Positions 51,962-62,852 of a DNA stretch of 64,000 nt are shown here, piece by piece (the first letter of the stretch is position 1; every line of letters starts with the position of its first letter). Made by a program: the position numbers and the translations under genes. The notes beneath the pieces were generated by a model. It was not told where the DNA came from. It ran no database searches and saw only the letters and a list, made by a program, of their open reading frames with translations. The stretch comes from Macrotrachela quadricornifera (Eukaryota; Rotifera; Eurotatoria; Philodinida; Philodinidae), in assembly GCA_022393335.1 (NCBI GenBank), contig JAJEKB010001180.1, forward strand, positions 69,831 to 133,830, read 5' to 3'.

Positions 51962-52912
51962 CAGGGACGGCGCGAGCGGGGGGGGGATAGAGGGATTACC
52001 TCCCCTGCTCTGAAAAATTTTGATTGAAGCTTTCTCCGAAATTGAAAATTTTGATAGTGTCAATTTTCTCCAAATTTGCAGGATTATTAAGTGATTTTCT
52101 CCATTTTTGGAGAACTTTATTAGATAATTTTCTTCGATTTTCAAGCATTACAATAGACAATCTTCTCAAAATTTGCATAATAATTATGTGATTTTTTCGG
52201 TGTCGGAGAACCACACTAAGCATATTTCCCCGATTTCGGAGAAGTGCAGTAAACAATTTTCTTCAATTTTAGAGAACATATAGTAGACAATTTTCTCCGA
52301 TTTCGGAGAACTACGGTAGAAAAATTACCCTAAATTTGGCAAAAATCTAAGCCTGGCGAAATCTATTCTACTTATTTTTTCGATCCTTGAGATTTCAGCG
52401 AGAAATTAGTGTTATAACTAAATGCACCTGTCATCAAAAGTTATATAATACGTGAATATTAATTATAAGTGTATAAGTGTTTCTTTCTCGTATCTACAAC
52501 AATGCGAAACTATGTGATTGGCAGATAACTAATGCAAAAAGGATATTTCTCAAGAATATTCAATATTCTAAAGGGGCTAAATGATGTTTTATTGTTGCCG
52601 TGATTACCGAATAGGAGTGCTACAACTGGATAGATTTGTGCTTAGCAAAAACTGAACGAAGAATAAAAATTTTAAAATGATCGGATTTTTTTGGAAATCT
52701 TAGTGTGGTATTGCATGAAGTGAGCTCATAGTAGTCCAAAGGATGTCGTAATGTCGGCTTCGAAAAGAATGCGATGACATAAAATAAAACCTTATAGTCG
52801 TCCTCCAAATTTAAGCAGTGAGAGCTTTTTTTCTCCGGTTTTGGTTTTTTTTATTAGTGGCTCCGATTTTTGGGGTATCTCCCCCTGTTCCGACCTCTTC
52901 GCGCCGTCCCTG
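51962..52912. mobile_element. hAT-like non-autonomous element with perfect 8-bp target duplication
   Basis: The ends CAGGGACGGCGCGA are perfectly inverted over 14 bp and flanked on both sides by ATAATTTC (51954-51961 and 52913-52920). 951 bp. Most of its left half (52020-52335) is an array of units of about 40 bp around TTTTCTCCGATTTCGGAGAA, itself a short palindrome. No transposase. It splits ORF1 of the LINE, so it inserted after the LINE did. Confidence 0.9.
52020..52335. repeat. Minisatellite of about 40-bp units inside the hAT-like element
   Basis: Seven or eight degenerate copies of TTTTCTCC-ATTT-GGAGAA followed by a spacer like ACTATAGTAGACAA. The ORFs at 51890-52256 on the minus strand (NHLIILQIWRKL and HIIIMQILRRL) are this repeat read through and are not genes. 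Confidence 0.75.
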
Positions 52913-53494
52913 ATAATTTCCAATAAAATTAGTTGTTATATTCCTATTCAGTTGTGGTGGGTCATTTCTTTTTTCATTCTTTTCTTTTGCGTTCTGTTGA
53001 TAATTTTTTCCAATAATTTTTTTTCCAACTTGACCGACATGATTCTTGCTTGTGATCACCCGTTCATGACGTGGTTCAGTTGTATGACCATTTTGCTTCT
53101 TGATGTTTTTCTTACCACAAATATTACGAAGGTCTTGTTTTACGGTCTCGATTCTTCGTTTTCATCTTCACTTGATTCACCATCTTGTTTTCGTTTGGGA
53201 GAAAATGGAGACACATCTTCTTCTTGTAAAGCTAACTGACGTCGAACTTGTAGTTCATTCCATTCATCGTGAGAGCACTTTTGATCTCTTTCTTCCGCTG
53301 AAAGGTTGCTATAACCACTCATTCAGCAGAATCGGATTATTGGGCACGAATTTAGTGAGTAACAATAACCAAAAATTAATAAAAGATCGATAATAATACG
53401 TACGTGTACAAGAACGTAAGGTAAATGTACAGAAGTAAGTAGAGAAAAGAAAAGAAATAAGCGTCTTACTTCTATCGTACGAGGAGAAGGAATG

Positions 53495-53635
53495 ATATTT
53501 ACTTATTATTTTCTAATATGCTACCTAGAAAACTAAATTTTTCATTTAAAATATAAAATACTTAGAAAAAATGATTTTTTTACTAAGTTTTCACTTTAAT
53601 TTACTTAGCAGTTAAATGGGTGCCATATTTATTTA
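53495..53635 (+). repeat. Displaced 3' part of MULE copy A
   Basis: Begins with the LINE's target duplication and aligns in order with 22801-22945 downstream of MULE copy B (CTACCTAGAAAACTAAATTT, then TTTACTTAGCAGTTAAAT). Read as the end of the element that the LINE split. Confidence 0.6.
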
Positions 53636-54063
53636 ACACTCTTCAATAGTTTCATTTTACTATTGAATAAGTAACAAAAACATTACCTATTATTCATCAT
53701 ATTTACTGCAATAATCTAAGTATTATAGGATTTGATACCTAGTTTATTTTTCTATTTCTCATATTCGTCTTTTTCTTTCCTCTACATGTGATCTCATGCA
53801 TCTCAATGTGCTTTATTCATTGGTTCCTTTCATTTTTTTTAGCTGTTAGCATGCTTTACTGAGTCATATGACGATGTCACTTTACTATCATTTTCTGATT
53901 AATTCTATTTCCTCTAGTATCGGCGCATACTTGTAACTAGATGTATCAAAGAAAAAGAAACAAGATTCTATAAAGATATCACATTGTGTCAGATTGTTTT
54001 TGTTTTACAAATTTATAAATTTTATGACATATTGTCATTGTTTTTTCTTTTTGTTTTAGTTTT
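53636..54063. other. Upstream region of DUF5672 copy 2
   Basis: No gene. TTTTTCTTTTTGTTTTAG just before the ATG (about 54042-54059) could be a 3' splice site ending a leader intron, as also seen before copy 1. Confidence 0.4.
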
Positions 54064-54900
54064 ATGCTCTTATTCTTCAGTAAAAGACTTATTAGTAGAT
54101 ATTGTCTATCCCTTTTAATATGTTTTATATGTTTTTCAAGTGTTACTTTTTATTATAATTTATTGAATACTCTTCAATTTGGTTCACATCTAGTAGATAA
54201 TTATACAAGTAAATACCCTTATATAGCATTAATTGTTGATGATAGAGCAAGTCAACAAGTTATCAATGCTATTAACAATGTTCTACAACATATTCCAGCC
54301 GATTGGAAAGTTCAAATTATTACACCAGTTGACAATTGGTCTTACTATAATGGATCTTCTCTTTCTTCATTGATTATTGATGGTCGTGTTTTTATGACAC
54401 CACTAGAATTTCCACGATTGGATTTTACTGGTAGCGAATTCATCAATTTAATTTTAACCTCTGTATCATTCTGGCATCAGGTCCAAGGTGAAAAAATATT
54501 GTATTTTCAAACTGACTCAGTTATCTGTTCAAGTTCGCCATATAAATTGATAGATTTCTTACAATATGACTTTATTGGTGCACCATGGCATAATGGTGGT
54601 TGTTGTAATGGTGGATTTTCATTACGAAGTCGATCAAAAATGCTTCAATTGTTTGAAAGTGGTCGTGCTCGCTATCGATTGCATGAAACCAATGAAGATG
54701 TTTGGTTATATCGTCATTTACACCGTTTTAATGGTCGTATTGCTCCCACTCATATTGCAAAACGATTCTCAGTGGAAAGTATATTCCATTCTCGACCATT
54801 TGCTGTTCATCAGCCAAATTTAAAGACGTTAGGTTTAGTTAAAATGAAACAACTATGTAATGATTGTCCAGAAGTTAGAACTATTTCTCCTCACTGTTAA
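54064..54900 (+). CDS. DUF5672-type membrane-anchored protein (putative glycosyltransferase-like), copy 2
   Basis: Intact 278-aa frame, no coding intron. N-terminal signal anchor (about residues 13-31), then YPYIALIVDDRAS (51-63), DWKVQIIT (80-87), LTSVSFW (131-137), GEKILYFQTDSVIC (142-155), FLQYDFIGAPW (165-175), CCNGGFSLRSR (180-190), NEDVW (210-214), FSVES (235-239) and FAVHQP (246-251). It ends with a Cys-rich tail (LCNDCPEVRTISPHC). Full-length paralogue of the gene at 32870, on the same strand 21 kb away, with transposons between. It keeps the ED-V/F-W form of the NED block that copy 1 has altered. Reaction unknown; a Golgi type II transferase is a guess from the DUF5672 domain and the anchor. 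AATAAA follows at about 54908. Confidence 0.87.
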   Translation: MLLFFSKRLISRYCLSLLICFICFSSVTFYYNLLNTLQFGSHLVDNYTSKYPYIALIVDDRASQQVINAINNVLQHIPADWKVQIITPVDNWSYYNGSSLSSLIIDGRVFMTPLEFPRLDFTGSEFINLILTSVSFWHQVQGEKILYFQTDSVICSSSPYKLIDFLQYDFIGAPWHNGGCCNGGFSLRSRSKMLQLFESGRARYRLHETNEDVWLYRHLHRFNGRIAPTHIAKRFSVESIFHSRPFAVHQPNLKTLGLVKMKQLCNDCPEVRTISPHC

Positions 54901-55748
54901 TGTAAATAATAAATTTGCAATAATTTTTGTTTCACATGTAACTTTCTGTTGAGTAAAATAATAATAATATCAATTCTGTCTTGATAAGAAATTTTTATGC
55001 TTGAAAAATCTCTCTCATGATAAGAAAGTATTATTGGTCTCTACATATTAAATCGAAAGTTACATAGAGAATTGAATATAAATAAGGAATAAAAAGCACC
55101 AATGAAATGAGAAAAAATTTGGAAACATACAATACATACTTTTATTTTAACAGACAGCATGAAGTTATATTTCATGCATTTACATTCAAGTAAAGTTTAT
55201 GTGCTAAACATTAATAATACACTAACTACAAAGTATTTTAGTTCACTAAATCTCACTTTCAAATTTCTAATATTTTTAAAACTATTTCACTAAGAGATGA
55301 AATATGTTGAAATTATAGAATATTAAATTAGTATTATCCAATCATACAATTTACCCTTTTCTTATTATGTTTCAACTGTATAAACCATCAGATTCTAACT
55401 AAATATTGAAATAAAGAAAATAAAATTGTTAAAGATATATATCAAATTACTGATGTTAAAAGTACACATAGATTTTAGTCTTTATCTTTAAATGAAATCT
55501 AGAAGATCGTTATTACTATAAATAAACCAAAATAAGTGGATTAAATGTTGTTAATTTTAAAAAATGAATTATGCCTTTATATATTCCATAAAATTTTAAA
55601 TTGAGTATTATCAATCTTGAAATTTGTTCAAAGATATAAAATTGACAAAATATATTACATATTTATTTATTTATTTATTTTTAATTAATAAATGAGCTGT
55701 ATACATATTCTTTTGTATATGATAAAATGAATTTTAAAAAAAAAATCC
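54901..55748. other. Intergenic between convergent genes
   Basis: AT-rich, no gene. The (AATA)n run on the minus strand at about 55660-55684 is both a microsatellite and a likely polyadenylation signal cluster for the zinc-finger gene. Confidence 0.5.
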
Positions 55749-56596
55749 TTAAACCGATAGTTCTTTATGTTCATTTTGATGTCGATGAACTCGAGCATGT
55801 CGATCAAGATTTCCTTTATGACTGGTTGAATAAGAACATATAGGACAAATAAAAGCTTTTTGTCCTGAATGAATTGATTGATGTCGTCTTAAAAGTGCTT
55901 TACGACAAAACGTACGTCGACATGTATCACAGTGATAACCACAACGATGTTCTGTATTAACATGTGCACGAAAATGTGCTTTACTTATAAATAATTGATC
56001 ACAACAATCAATTGGTTCCGAAAGTATTTCATGCATTGTTTGTATATGTCGTTTAAGATTATTTAATCGATTTGTTATATATGAACATTGTGGACATGAT
56101 AATCGACGACGAACTTTTGAATTTGATGAAGAAGATATTGATGATTTTTTTTGAAGAGAATTTTCTACTGGTGATGATACATAAGATTCTTTTTCCATTG
56201 ATATATTTGAAATAATAGTTGGAGATGGTACTAAAAGTGGTAGTTGTGATGATGGTTGACAATATTGATCGAAAAGATTTCGAAAAAATGCTTCATGATA
56301 TAAATGAAATGAAGAATCCGATTGAAAAAATAAAGGTACTGGTGGATAAAAGAGAGAAGGAAACAAAAATGGATTGAAATTTATTTGTTGATTTGAACTA
56401 AATAAAGACCTATAAATAATTTAAATTAATAAATTTTATTTTTTGATGATTTCATCTTCGTAAATATAAATTCGACTAATCATCATTAATTAAAATATAT
56501 TAATATGATTAATTTCTATATCCCATTTCATTTAACTTTTTATCTTCTAGTACATATTCTTGAATGCTATACTTACTCATAGTACGAACTCATCAT
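55749..56596 (-). CDS. C2H2 zinc-finger protein, 2 exons
   Basis: Putative DNA-binding nuclear protein of 226 aa. Exon 1 is only 20 nt (56596-56577, MMSSYY plus two bases), joined by a GTAAGT/TTTATAG intron to exon 2 (56409-55749); the frame is intact. The first 100 residues are low-complexity, with aromatic and Ser-rich parts and a KVRRR basic stretch. Fingers: 1 (112-133, CPQC...HIQTMH), 2 degenerate (CCDQLF...HVNTEH, lacking a CxxC pair), 3 (CDTC...HQSIH, about 166-186), 4 (CPIC...HARVH, 195-215). The short linker HSGQKAF between fingers 3 and 4 is close to the usual TGEKPF. The start is inferred from the exon phase; the second of the two ATGs is also possible. No named orthologue is claimed. 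Confidence 0.85.
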
Positions 56597-57110
56597 CGTA
56601 ATGTTATTGTTCAGACCATTAAAAATGACAAATGGACATGAAATCTGTGAATGTCATTGATCCGTGTGGTCGTTTTTTTTTTTTTCTTTGATTTTTTTTC
56701 TTTTTTTTTTCTCGTCTCAAACATGATTACAATATACACACACGTACAAGACGGTACCCCATTGCTCATGAATATGAGAGCGAACAAAAACAATTAAAAA
56801 AAAACATTCGATTCGAATCAACTTGACTCGCACATCTTTATGTGTCTATATCTATAGAGACATTGTTGATGTTTCATCTCTCGGAAAAACTTAATCATTG
56901 CATGCGTAAATGTGTACGTCACAAGACAAAAAAAAGGTATTTGAACGAGAAGAGAAAGAGAAGAAACAACGATGACGACAATGACGACACCGGTGATAAA
57001 CGAGCATGCATTAATTGAATAGCATTTGAACTCACTTTTCCCTAGTGATGTTACATTAGGTGTTCATTATAAATATAAAGAAGAAAGAGAGATAATGAAA
57101 AAGAAACATA
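56597..57110. other. Zinc-finger gene upstream region and 3' flank of the SUEL/CUB gene
   Basis: Poly-T/TTTTC tracts (56670-56712) and A/G-rich sequence. The 60-codon frame at 56611-56793 is low-complexity and rejected. The promoter of the zinc-finger gene should lie here. Confidence 0.4.
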
Positions 57111-60077
57111 TCAAATGTCATCCCAAGAATTGATTTGTCGTGGTTCTTGGTTTGATTTAGTTTTATTCATTAAATTATGATTACGATTTGCTAAAATTGA
57201 ACTTTCAGATTTAAGTTCAACACAATCTTCTTGTTCTTCATAACGTGATTTTGGTAATTGTGATCCAACTAATGATTGTGATAAAGAACGTATATGATAT
57301 TCCGATAAAGTAGAATCAAGATCACGATTATGGTTGTTGTGATGATGATGATGATGATGTTGATGTTGATTATTTGTTATCATTGGATCAATTCCGAGAG
57401 TTTTATGACCACGAAATAATAATGAACGAAGTGTTTTTAATCGATTTGATGCTGCTTCTTGAGGTAATATTCGATCTCGACGCATTAAATGATTTGACAT
57501 TATTGTAGAATCATCAAGACGTATGGATGATTGTGAATGATGACGACGAGGATGTAATGGTGTTGGATAACTTGATGTTGTTGTTTTTGTTTCACTACTT
57601 AATGTCGCTGCATGCGGATACAAATTTTGAAAAGATGTAGTCGATTTGGAACGGCTTGGTCTATATACATAATATATACATATACAGGATATATAATATA
57701 ATAATAATAATATAAGACGATAGAAGATGCAGTTGCGTGCTGTGCAGAAGAAGTAACGAGCCGATTTGTGCTTACCGCAACGAAAAAATGAACCATATGA
57801 GAACATTGATCATGACCAGAAGAAAAATGACAGCAGCAACAACACAAGTGACAATTATTGTCATATTTGAACGGCGAAAAGGTGTTGAATTTGGAAATAA
57901 ATCTAAAAGTTTTAAAATAAAGAAACAAAAATAAAAATTGAAAAACAAAATCATTATCTTTTTTTTTACATCGTTTATAAAGTGATTGATTCAGACCTTG
58001 CATTTGTTGTTGTTTATTAACACCAGCTAATGACATAACATCCTAAAGAAAAAAAAATGAATATTTCATATCTTGAAATATTCTCACACACTTTCTGTTG
58101 TTCGAGTGTACCAAGAATAGGTGGAGCAGCATTCTGTTCAAATGGATATCGTTTTATTACCTCATTGGAATGTGTAATAGCTGAAGATGGTAATAGTAAA
58201 TCTTCTCCTCCACCTCCATTTCCTCCTCCTTGATCAATAGCAATATGTATCTGATTATTTGTATCAGGAATTTGTAATGAAGGATGTTGTGATAAATTTG
58301 GTACTGGATAATTTGTTGATGCTGGTGGTCGACTAACAGCTGGTGCAACATAACACTGTAAACGTACAGTTGCATTATTTGATACAGGTAAAACAGAATA
58401 TTTAATTAAAAAACCACCATGTTTCATATGAGCTAATGTATAAAAACGAAGTGTTACATTTTGTTGAACATTACTAACAACAGTTAATGGATCTTGTGTA
58501 AGACATTTTGTTTGAAAATCTTGTCCAAGCCATAGAATAAGACCAGCTTCAGCACATGTTGGTAAACGAAAATCAATAACTTCAAGCATAATAGCATGAC
58601 CTGATGATGCAAATAATGCACATGGACAATTAAGATTTGGTGAAAAACCATGTGGATAATTTGGTGTTGAAAGAAAGCCATATGTTAAAGTTGTATCTTG
58701 AGGTTGACAGACATTTTGAAGTGAATATTCTAAAAGATAATAACAAACAAAATCGCCAAAAATTATACTGGTAAACTTTTACATTTTTTTTTCTCATAAA
58801 ACTCTATTTTTCAGTTGTTCACATACTGTTCGAACAAATTTTTAAATTTCAACAGTTAAATAACATCTTTCTACGAAGAAGTCGATATTAGCTGGAAAAT
58901 TTCCTATAGAAATGAATGTTTTAACTACGAATATATTGTAGATATTGCATAAAAACCATGGTTGTTACTTATACAAGAAGACTCAACTGATTTTTACAAA
59001 AAGAAATGAGTCAATATTGTAAACTGAATTTCAATAGAATAAAACTGGATCACACATATATTGTTTGAGTTGAAAATGATATGTCAACCATTTTTTTATA
59101 TTCTATCTAGCAAATTATTCATTATCGAGTTTTCACAATTCATAACAATTGAATTATAGTTTATAATACATATTGAGCATGACTATGAATTTGGTCCATA
59201 TTATAACAGTTGAAATGTGTTGTCAAATAAGTTGACAAAGAAAAATTTTATATTATATACTTGATGTGATCGAATGATAATACTTAATTAAAAAACTAAT
59301 AAAATTGGCTATATTTGCTAATTGAAGCATATTATTTTGTAGAGAAATTCAAAAGCAATCTTTTGAAAAAAAAACAATTTTTTTTAATTGAGCAAATTGT
59401 AAGATTTGTAAATATAAACAACGTCATTTTTTTTTCTAGTGTATCGATTATGTATGATAATGAGAATTCGTATTTTCTATTCATTAGAAAAACTAATTCT
59501 ATTTAATAACATGCATATTTTTCTTTATTCTATCATGTCAGATTTCGTGATACTATTTTATGGATTGTTTTTCTTTTGATTTAGCTAATCAGTTTTTGTC
59601 ATTTAGTTAATCAATTTTTGTCATTTCGTTAGCATTTTTATATAAAAAAATGAATAAATAAGACATACAAACCTGCAATACATTCAAATTCTGCTTGAAC
59701 ATATGATGCAGCTAAATTCCAACAATCTTGTAATATTAATGGATGTTCAACAACACGAACTGTACAATTTGTAGTTGTTAAACAAATTATATCTTCACGT
59801 GGTACATCCATTGTACAATCTTTATCAATATATGAACAATCATTTGACCATGAATAACCATATATTACACGTCCTAATTTTATCAATTGATTATTGGGAC
59901 ATCCAAGTGAAAGTGTACCACTTTTTATTTCATCCAAGCAATGACTTTCTTTTGAATGGCCTAATGGATTTTATTCATAGATAGAAGACAAATCTTAACA
60001 TTTTCAAATCTAACTCAATACTTACCAATACGAGCTAAAACTAAAGTAGGCAAGTAAAAGACTAGAACTAGAAGCAT
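57111..60077 (-). CDS. Single-pass membrane protein with SUEL-type lectin and CUB domains, 6 exons
   Basis: Cell-surface receptor or adhesion-like protein of 575 aa. Exons: 60077-60026, 59960-59673, 58729-58092, 58042-57970, 57902-57776, 57660-57111 (1728 nt, intact). Exon 1 is a signal peptide (MLLVLVFYLPTLVLARIG). Exon 2 is a galactose-binding (SUEL) lectin domain (about 25-113), with GTLSLGCP, IYGYSW, DCSYIDKDC and a C-terminal FECI block. Exon 3 starts with a CUB-like domain (about 121-227), with CQPQDTTLTYGFLSTPNYP, CALFA and LPTCAEAGL, followed by a Pro/Gly/Asn-rich stem. The transmembrane helix is about residues 365-390. The last exon is a cytoplasmic tail with Ser/Arg-rich parts and a His run (a GAT/ATG repeat at about 57337-57370). 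The exon 4 donor (GTAAAA at 57969) is the least certain junction. Ligand unknown. Confidence 0.85.
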
Positions 60078-62852
60078 AATATATCCAAGTGTTGCTTGTC
60101 TAGTCAAAAGAATTCAAATCAATGACTGTATTCATTGTTGTCTATTCTTTTCGTTGTTTAATTACACATATGGACATTGTCCAGACAAGCGACAAACACC
60201 CGTCGCATCAATGTTTATATATCCGTCCTTTCCGGTGACAAACATAGTTTCATCACTGAAGCCGGTTATCGTCTTTCTTCTACGTATATATCTTGTTGAC
60301 ATGACGTGTATAAGCTTATCATTCATTCAGTTTATTTGAGAAACGGATATTATTCAAATATATATTTTTAGAAATATATAAAAGGAAAAAAAAATTGAGT
60401 TTTGTTTTCTTCATCTTGTAAAATTAACTCATGTGAAAATAGATATGATAAAAAGCTTAAGATATGCTAATTAAGTACTTAAATTGCAGTTAGAAACATT
60501 TCTAAGGAAATGAATGGTGTATGAAATTTTCTACTGTACTAAAATAACTAGTTGAGTTGAAAATTATATAGACTAATAAATAGAATTAGAAGATGATCCA
60601 AAAATAAAGCAAACTAATTATATAATACATTTTTTTTCTCAAGAATAATTTAAATTGATCTCTTTCTTTTTTAGATCTTCATTAACTAACATCATTCATC
60701 ACATAACATGATATGATTTAGTAATTTCTCAGATAAAAAACCTATCACACTAAAGGACTAGCGATAAACAACAATCAGTTTTCAATTATCAGAATTCGTA
60801 TTGATATACTTGAGATATTTTTTATATGATAAGCATATGTGATGGCAGAAAGTATCTATCGATGGTTTAATCTTTATATCTACATACAATCTGTATGATA
60901 ATCATCATTTACAGGCATGCAGAATGTCATATGAGTGGTACAGTAACAAGCAAAAACAAATAAGCAAAACAGTCAGTAGTATCATCAACATTTACATTCG
61001 ACGTTTGATTGTTTAATACGCTATAGAATAAGATAAATACTTAGAAACGAGAGATGAAGAAACAAAGATTTAGTACTAACAAAAAAAGACTGTCCATATA
61101 AGAATAGCAAAAAGAAAAGAAAAAAAAAGAAGTATAAAGGATGTAGAGACGTAAGAAAATAATGTTTATATAACGAACAACGCAATATAGCACACAAAAA
61201 AAATACGTATCCATTTATTAACTATTTCATAGATTGTATGAAAGAAAAGAAAAGAAAGTAACGCACATAAGAAAATTAAGATCTTCTGTTGTGCGTCTAT
61301 CCATCTGTCAATGATTCTTGATGGATGCTGTTAACAATAAGTTCGCTTTAATGACTATAACTTATTTATCGTCTTTTGTTAGTATGTTATTTTCATCGCT
61401 CTATATTCTTTTTCTAGTGAAACAAATAATAATTATTAGTTTTCTGTTTTTTTTTTATATTTTATTCTTATCTACACATTTTAGTGAGGTAGAATCATCA
61501 ATAGTAATAGTATATTAGCAAAAAGACCCAAATGATTTAACTTTCTTTTTTATCTATGATATAACGATGTTTCCAATCATCAATCGCTTTTTTTTGAGAA
61601 GAAAAATAATAAAAAAAGAAAAAAAACAAGGAAAACCTCTTGAGAAAAATAATCATTAGTTGTTTAAATCTCTAGAATACTCAAATAGAGGGAGAGAAGA
61701 GAAGAAAGAGAAAAAATATAAAATATACTGGCGAGAAAAATGATCTCATGAGGTAACAAAGTCTTTAGAAGGAAAAAATATTCAATACAAAAGAAAAAAA
61801 AACCACATCGATAGAGTTCAGTTTGATAAACCATAGACAAAGAGATAGATATTAACTATAAGTAAGACTACAACAAAAAAAAAATACAAATGGTATTAGT
61901 ACCCATTCTCGTAAACTATAAACTATATATAGAAAGAATTTATCATATTCTAATGAGGAAAAACGGAAATGCAAGTTGTATTAGTCCATCAACCTGATGT
62001 GTACTGTCATTAAAAGACGATCGTTATGTCACTAACAAGGCATAGATAGAATTCCTAAGCCGTAGTTCTATATTACCACGCCCTGCCAGCACATCTGCGT
62101 AAGTATATTCGATGCCTAAGAGCCATATTCGATGCCTAAGAGCCAGATACGCTGCATATTTTTTTTTTAGATATATATTTCATTAGTGACTTTATTTTCT
62201 TTTATCTTTTAAAAAACGCTCCGAACGATATTATTTAATAAATAATTTGCTTTAAGTATTTATATGAATGAGGAAGACTAAAGTAACAAGAGAAAAAAAA
62301 CACTAAGTTTTTTTTTCTATTTTTCTGTTCTTATATATATTGGTAAATATAATAGATTGATTTAATTTAAGTTTTATTTTTTTAATACAAAATAGTAATA
62401 ATAAGAAACACTTATAAATCCCTCTAGTTGATTTTTCCCTTTATATGCATATAAAAAGCTATTTACAATAGTTCTATTACTTGTATGTCATATTTGATTA
62501 AAGACAATAGTGAAGTGATAAGAAAGAGCAACATTATATAGCGTTAAATTCTCTAGAGACTAAACAAGTGCATGCATGCTCATATACAATAAATGAAAAA
62601 CTAACTATTATCAGTTGTTCTATGACAATAGTATGGAAAAACAGTAGTTGTTATTTACTTGATTTTTTATTTTTTTTGTGCGCATCAACACATAGTACTA
62701 AAGTTAATAAGAAGCGTGATATGAAGTCATTTCTTCTTTTTTATTTTTTAAAGAAATTTGAGATAAACTAATATTTTTATTTGTTTTTCATTAGATAAAG
62801 ATATTTTTTTTCTACTTTTTTTTTCTTTGTCGTATTCAAACAAATATTTATA
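60078..62852. other. Intergenic between divergent genes, 2.8 kb
   Basis: Shared upstream region of the SUEL/CUB gene (-) and the calcium-sensor gene (+). No ORF of interest. A perfect tandem duplication of ATATTCGATGCCTAAGAGCC lies at 62106-62145. A/G-rich tracts at 61590-61740. Confidence 0.45.
62106..62145. repeat. Perfect 20-bp tandem duplication
   Basis: ATATTCGATGCCTAAGAGCC twice in direct succession, about 700 bp upstream of the calcium-sensor start. Function unknown. Confidence 0.8.

Larger units (their letters stand above)
49690..53322 (-). pseudogene. LINE ORF1 (gag-like) with CCHC zinc knuckle, split by two insertions
   Basis: Start MSGYSNLSAEERDQKCSHDE at 53322, an acidic/polar N-region to about 52925, then the 951-bp hAT-like insertion. 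The frame resumes at about 51950 and includes MTNNTVVYLVPPKHMSPQLL (51663-51604) and an RRM-like stretch (LLVVLKSIPYEITDDEVEIE). A zinc knuckle follows, CAKCQDPGHVQKNC plus CKTCG, at about 51355-51290. Next comes the second insertion, then ITWGCKVDGYSASDFSCPF (about 50525-50470) and a Pro-rich plus coiled-coil tail (50279-50022). Stops and frame breaks are present. Nucleic-acid binding is the family role of such ORF1 proteins. Confidence 0.7.
48048..53494 (-). mobile_element. LINE (APE-type non-LTR retrotransposon) inserted in MULE copy A
   Basis: Flanked by a perfect 11-bp duplication ATATTTACTTA (48037-48047 and 53495-53505). The minus-strand 3' end shows a short A tract (plus-strand T tract 48051-48059). 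Gene order on the minus strand is ORF1 (from 53322), then an APE endonuclease (about 49690-49000), then a C-terminal remnant. Two other elements sit inside it (51962-52912 and about 50525-51225). Without them the LINE is about 3.8 kb. No reverse-transcriptase block (no F/YADD motif) was found between the endonuclease and the 3' end. Several stops show it is dead. Confidence 0.85.

Noticed and set aside
51890..52256. Two similar minus-strand ORFs that could be read as a repeat protein
   Set aside because: They are translations of the 40-bp minisatellite inside the hAT-like element.
53140..53393. Plus-strand ORFs near 53.1-53.4 kb
   Set aside because: Antisense to the LINE ORF1 start, which reads well on the minus strand.
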